Positions 4,192-5,332 of a stretch of DNA of 5,332 bases are shown here, one piece after another. The position numbers and the translations under genes are program-made. The stretch covers positions 1-5,332 of the forward strand of contig JAAYXM010000040.1 in NCBI GenBank assembly GCA_012515925.1, given 5' to 3'. How positions within the stretch are numbered: the stretch's first letter is position 1; each line of letters starts with the position of its first letter. This DNA is from Clostridiales bacterium. GTDB lineage: Bacteria > Bacillota > Clostridia > Oscillospirales > JAAYXM01. Under the pieces are notes generated by a model. It saw nothing but the letters and a program-made list of their open reading frames with translations, was not told the origin of the DNA and ran no database searches.

Positions 4192-5010
4192 CTATGCGTA
4201 AAAGTCGTGGTTTCCGATTGCGGTTACAAAGCTTCTGTTATCGATAATCCATCGGCTTGTCGCCTTAGCCTCGTTTAAAAAATACAAGGCGCCCGGAACA
4301 ACCTCATAACCCTCAAGACTTATCTTTGCCGCGATTATGCTCGAGCGTGACGGGGTCTCATAGATCCTGTTGTCCGCGGTCGGAGAAAACTGAACGCCGT
4401 AATTCCTGTCGAAAATAACATCATAGATATTATCCGGAAAGTACGGGCTTTCGACGCGGTTTAGCACCACATTCCCCACCGCAATCATTCCCTCGAGCGG
4501 TTCGCCGTCGCTCTCCGCGTTTATAATACGTGACAGCCAGTAAACATCGTTTTCTTTATAAAAGCTTTCGCCGTCCTCTATCATATCGTCTCCGCGCGAA
4601 ATTTTCGCCGTATAGGTTTTCGCGTCCCAGCCGACTTCGGCGCCGAAGCTCTTTGCCATAGGCCTTATAGGTACAAGCAGCCTGCCGTTTTGTATTATCG
4701 CGGGCTCTCTTAAATAAAGGTATCTGTTATTCGCCACAAGGAACGTCTCGCCCGCGACAACCTGAAGCTTCAAGCCATCCGCACTTACCGTCGCTCTTTT
4801 ATATATTTGCTCCCAGGTTATGTCGCAATCGGAAAGAGCTTCGGAAAACGCGCGTATCGGAACATAAGTCGTGTTATTGATAAGCTGTGGAGCAACATCG
4901 GCTGTAATGGGCTTTCCGTCAACGCTGACATTTACGCTTGCCGCGGACGCGTTTAAAAGCGTTGCATATAATACCGCGGCGATTATAATTGTTTTACAGA
5001 ATCTTTTCAA
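4192..5010 (-). CDS. Secreted SleB-type cell wall hydrolase with Cu-amine-oxidase-N-like domain
   Basis: This is a 272-residue exported hydrolase. Residues 1-24 are a signal peptide (MKRFCKTIIIAAVLY, ending near ASAA). Residues about 25-140 match the copper amine oxidase N-terminal-like domain, seen as VPIRAFSEAL and VPIRPMAKSFGAEVGWD; in Clostridia it is a common wall-protein module with no copper role implied. Residues about 158-272 are the SleB/CwlJ hydrolase domain, with the probable catalytic Glu166 in INAESDGEP, then AVGNVVLNRV, GVQFSP and the final ATSRW...IGNHDFYA. Relatives are lytic enzymes for spore cortex or vegetative wall. The start is TTG 5010, 9 bases after GGAGGTG (5026-5020); a TTG at 5028 overlaps the SD. 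It has its own terminator and is probably a host gene. Confidence 0.9.
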   Translation of the reverse strand: MKRFCKTIIIAAVLYATLLNASAASVNVSVDGKPITADVAPQLINNTTYVPIRAFSEALSDCDITWEQIYKRATVSADGLKLQVVAGETFLVANNRYLYLREPAIIQNGRLLVPIRPMAKSFGAEVGWDAKTYTAKISRGDDMIEDGESFYKENDVYWLSRIINAESDGEPLEGMIAVGNVVLNRVESPYFPDNIYDVIFDRNYGVQFSPTADNRIYETPSRSSIIAAKISLEGYEVVPGALYFLNEAKATSRWIIDNRSFVTAIGNHDFYA

Positions 5011-5039
5011 TTTGCAGCACACCTCCAATCACTTTTTCC

Positions 5040-5069
5040 ATTCTAATCTGCCCGCTTACAGCGGGTCAA
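5040..5069 (-). promoter_or_regulatory. Possible promoter of the sleB-like gene with an embedded dyad
   Basis: On the minus strand there is TTGACC (5069-5064), an 18-base spacer and TAGAAT (5045-5040). CCCGCTTACAGCGGG (5051-5065), a 6-bp inverted repeat, lies mostly in the spacer and could be a regulator site. A sporulation-sigma promoter was looked for but no clear match was seen. Confidence 0.35.
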
Positions 5070-5205
5070 TGATAAATGTTTTCCTCCCTCTTTCCATATT
5101 TATCATGATATTATTTATATTTCCAAATTATATCGGATATATAATGGTAAAATACCCCATTACTGCGTGACGACCCCGCAGTGTCGTTATTTGCTTCGGG
5201 ATATG

Positions 5206-5240
5206 AAAAAGCCGGGACCGTAATCAGTCTCGGCTTTTTT
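5206..5240. terminator. Bidirectional intrinsic terminator
   Basis: AAAAAGCCGGGAC (5206-5218) and GTCTCGGCTTTTTT (5227-5240) form a stem with one wobble and an 8-base loop. Both directions end in T runs. It probably ends a leftward gene entering from the right edge, whose frame stops at 5270. Confidence 0.85.
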
Positions 5241-5269
5241 CGCAAGCCTCGTAAATTTATAACCGATGT

Positions 5270-5332
5270 CTAATATTTAACTATGCCTTCCGTATGATTG
5301 AAATCGTCAAACCCGATACATTTAAAAAACAA
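5270..5332 (-). CDS. Possible C-terminal end of an unrecognised gene (partial)
   Basis: A leftward frame open from the window edge ends at TAG 5272-5270 and gives 20 residues ending DDFNHTEGIVKY. A good terminator lies about 30 bases downstream, which fits a real gene end. Too little is visible to name it. The other strand offers an ATG at 5294, but without a ribosome binding site. Confidence 0.35.
   Translation of the reverse strand: MFFKCIGFDDFNHTEGIVKY

Noticed and set aside
3914..4247. Two plus-strand frames across the hairpin region
   Set aside because: Proline/glycine-rich translation of C/G tracts without start signals; they run into the terminator and end of the sleB-like gene.
4871..5170. 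Plus-strand 99-residue frame with hydrophobic segment
   Set aside because: Its first half is antisense to the signal peptide of the SleB-like protein and the rest is AT-rich intergenic DNA.
1..5332. CRISPR array, tRNA or rRNA genes, insertion sequence
   Set aside because: No regularly spaced repeats, no cloverleaf-like or rRNA sequence and no transposase were seen by eye.

Overview
The window looks like part of a prophage or phage-derived element in an anaerobic, endospore-forming Clostridia-type Firmicute. The evidence is a SleB-type cell wall hydrolase, a flavin reductase/rubredoxin fusion typical of anaerobes, strong purine-rich ribosome binding sites, several TTG/GTG starts and AT-rich intergenic DNA. 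No search could be run, so assignments rest on motifs and architecture.

Layout, left to right. 1-712 (minus): N-terminal 237 codons of a PBSX-type large terminase, cut by the window edge. 705-1178 (minus): small terminase, overlapping TerL by 8 bases. 1269-1481 (minus): Cro-like HTH protein. 1482-1656: divergent control region with two consensus sigma-A promoters and three operator-like sites; a fourth lies at the end of the Cro-like gene. 1657-2004 (plus): short CI-like repressor without a protease domain. 1858-2160 (minus): a compact antisense unit with a perfect promoter, strong SD, 45-codon ORF and terminator-like hairpin, overlapping the 3' part of the repressor gene. 2252-2890 (plus): high-molecular-weight-rubredoxin-like flavoprotein. 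2921-2968: bidirectional terminator. 2967-3870 (minus): a holin overlapping a leaderless phosphodiester glycosidase (NAGPA fold), probably a lysis cassette. 3871-4191: non-coding and rich in hairpins. 4192-5010 (minus): secreted SleB hydrolase with a copper-amine-oxidase-N-like domain, probably a host gene. 5206-5240: bidirectional terminator. 5270-5332 (minus): possible C-terminal end of an unrecognised gene.

How it may work together. The divergent HTH pair forms a lambda-like switch. Leftward transcription runs through the Cro-like gene straight into terminase, with no replication or recombination genes between. The holin would release the signal-less glycosidase to the wall. The rubredoxin-flavoprotein gene sits between repressor and lysis cassette and could be cargo or host DNA. 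The most unusual element is the antisense unit: its predicted 5' leader can pair perfectly over 16 bases with the start of the flavoprotein mRNA, and its 3' part is antisense to the repressor gene.
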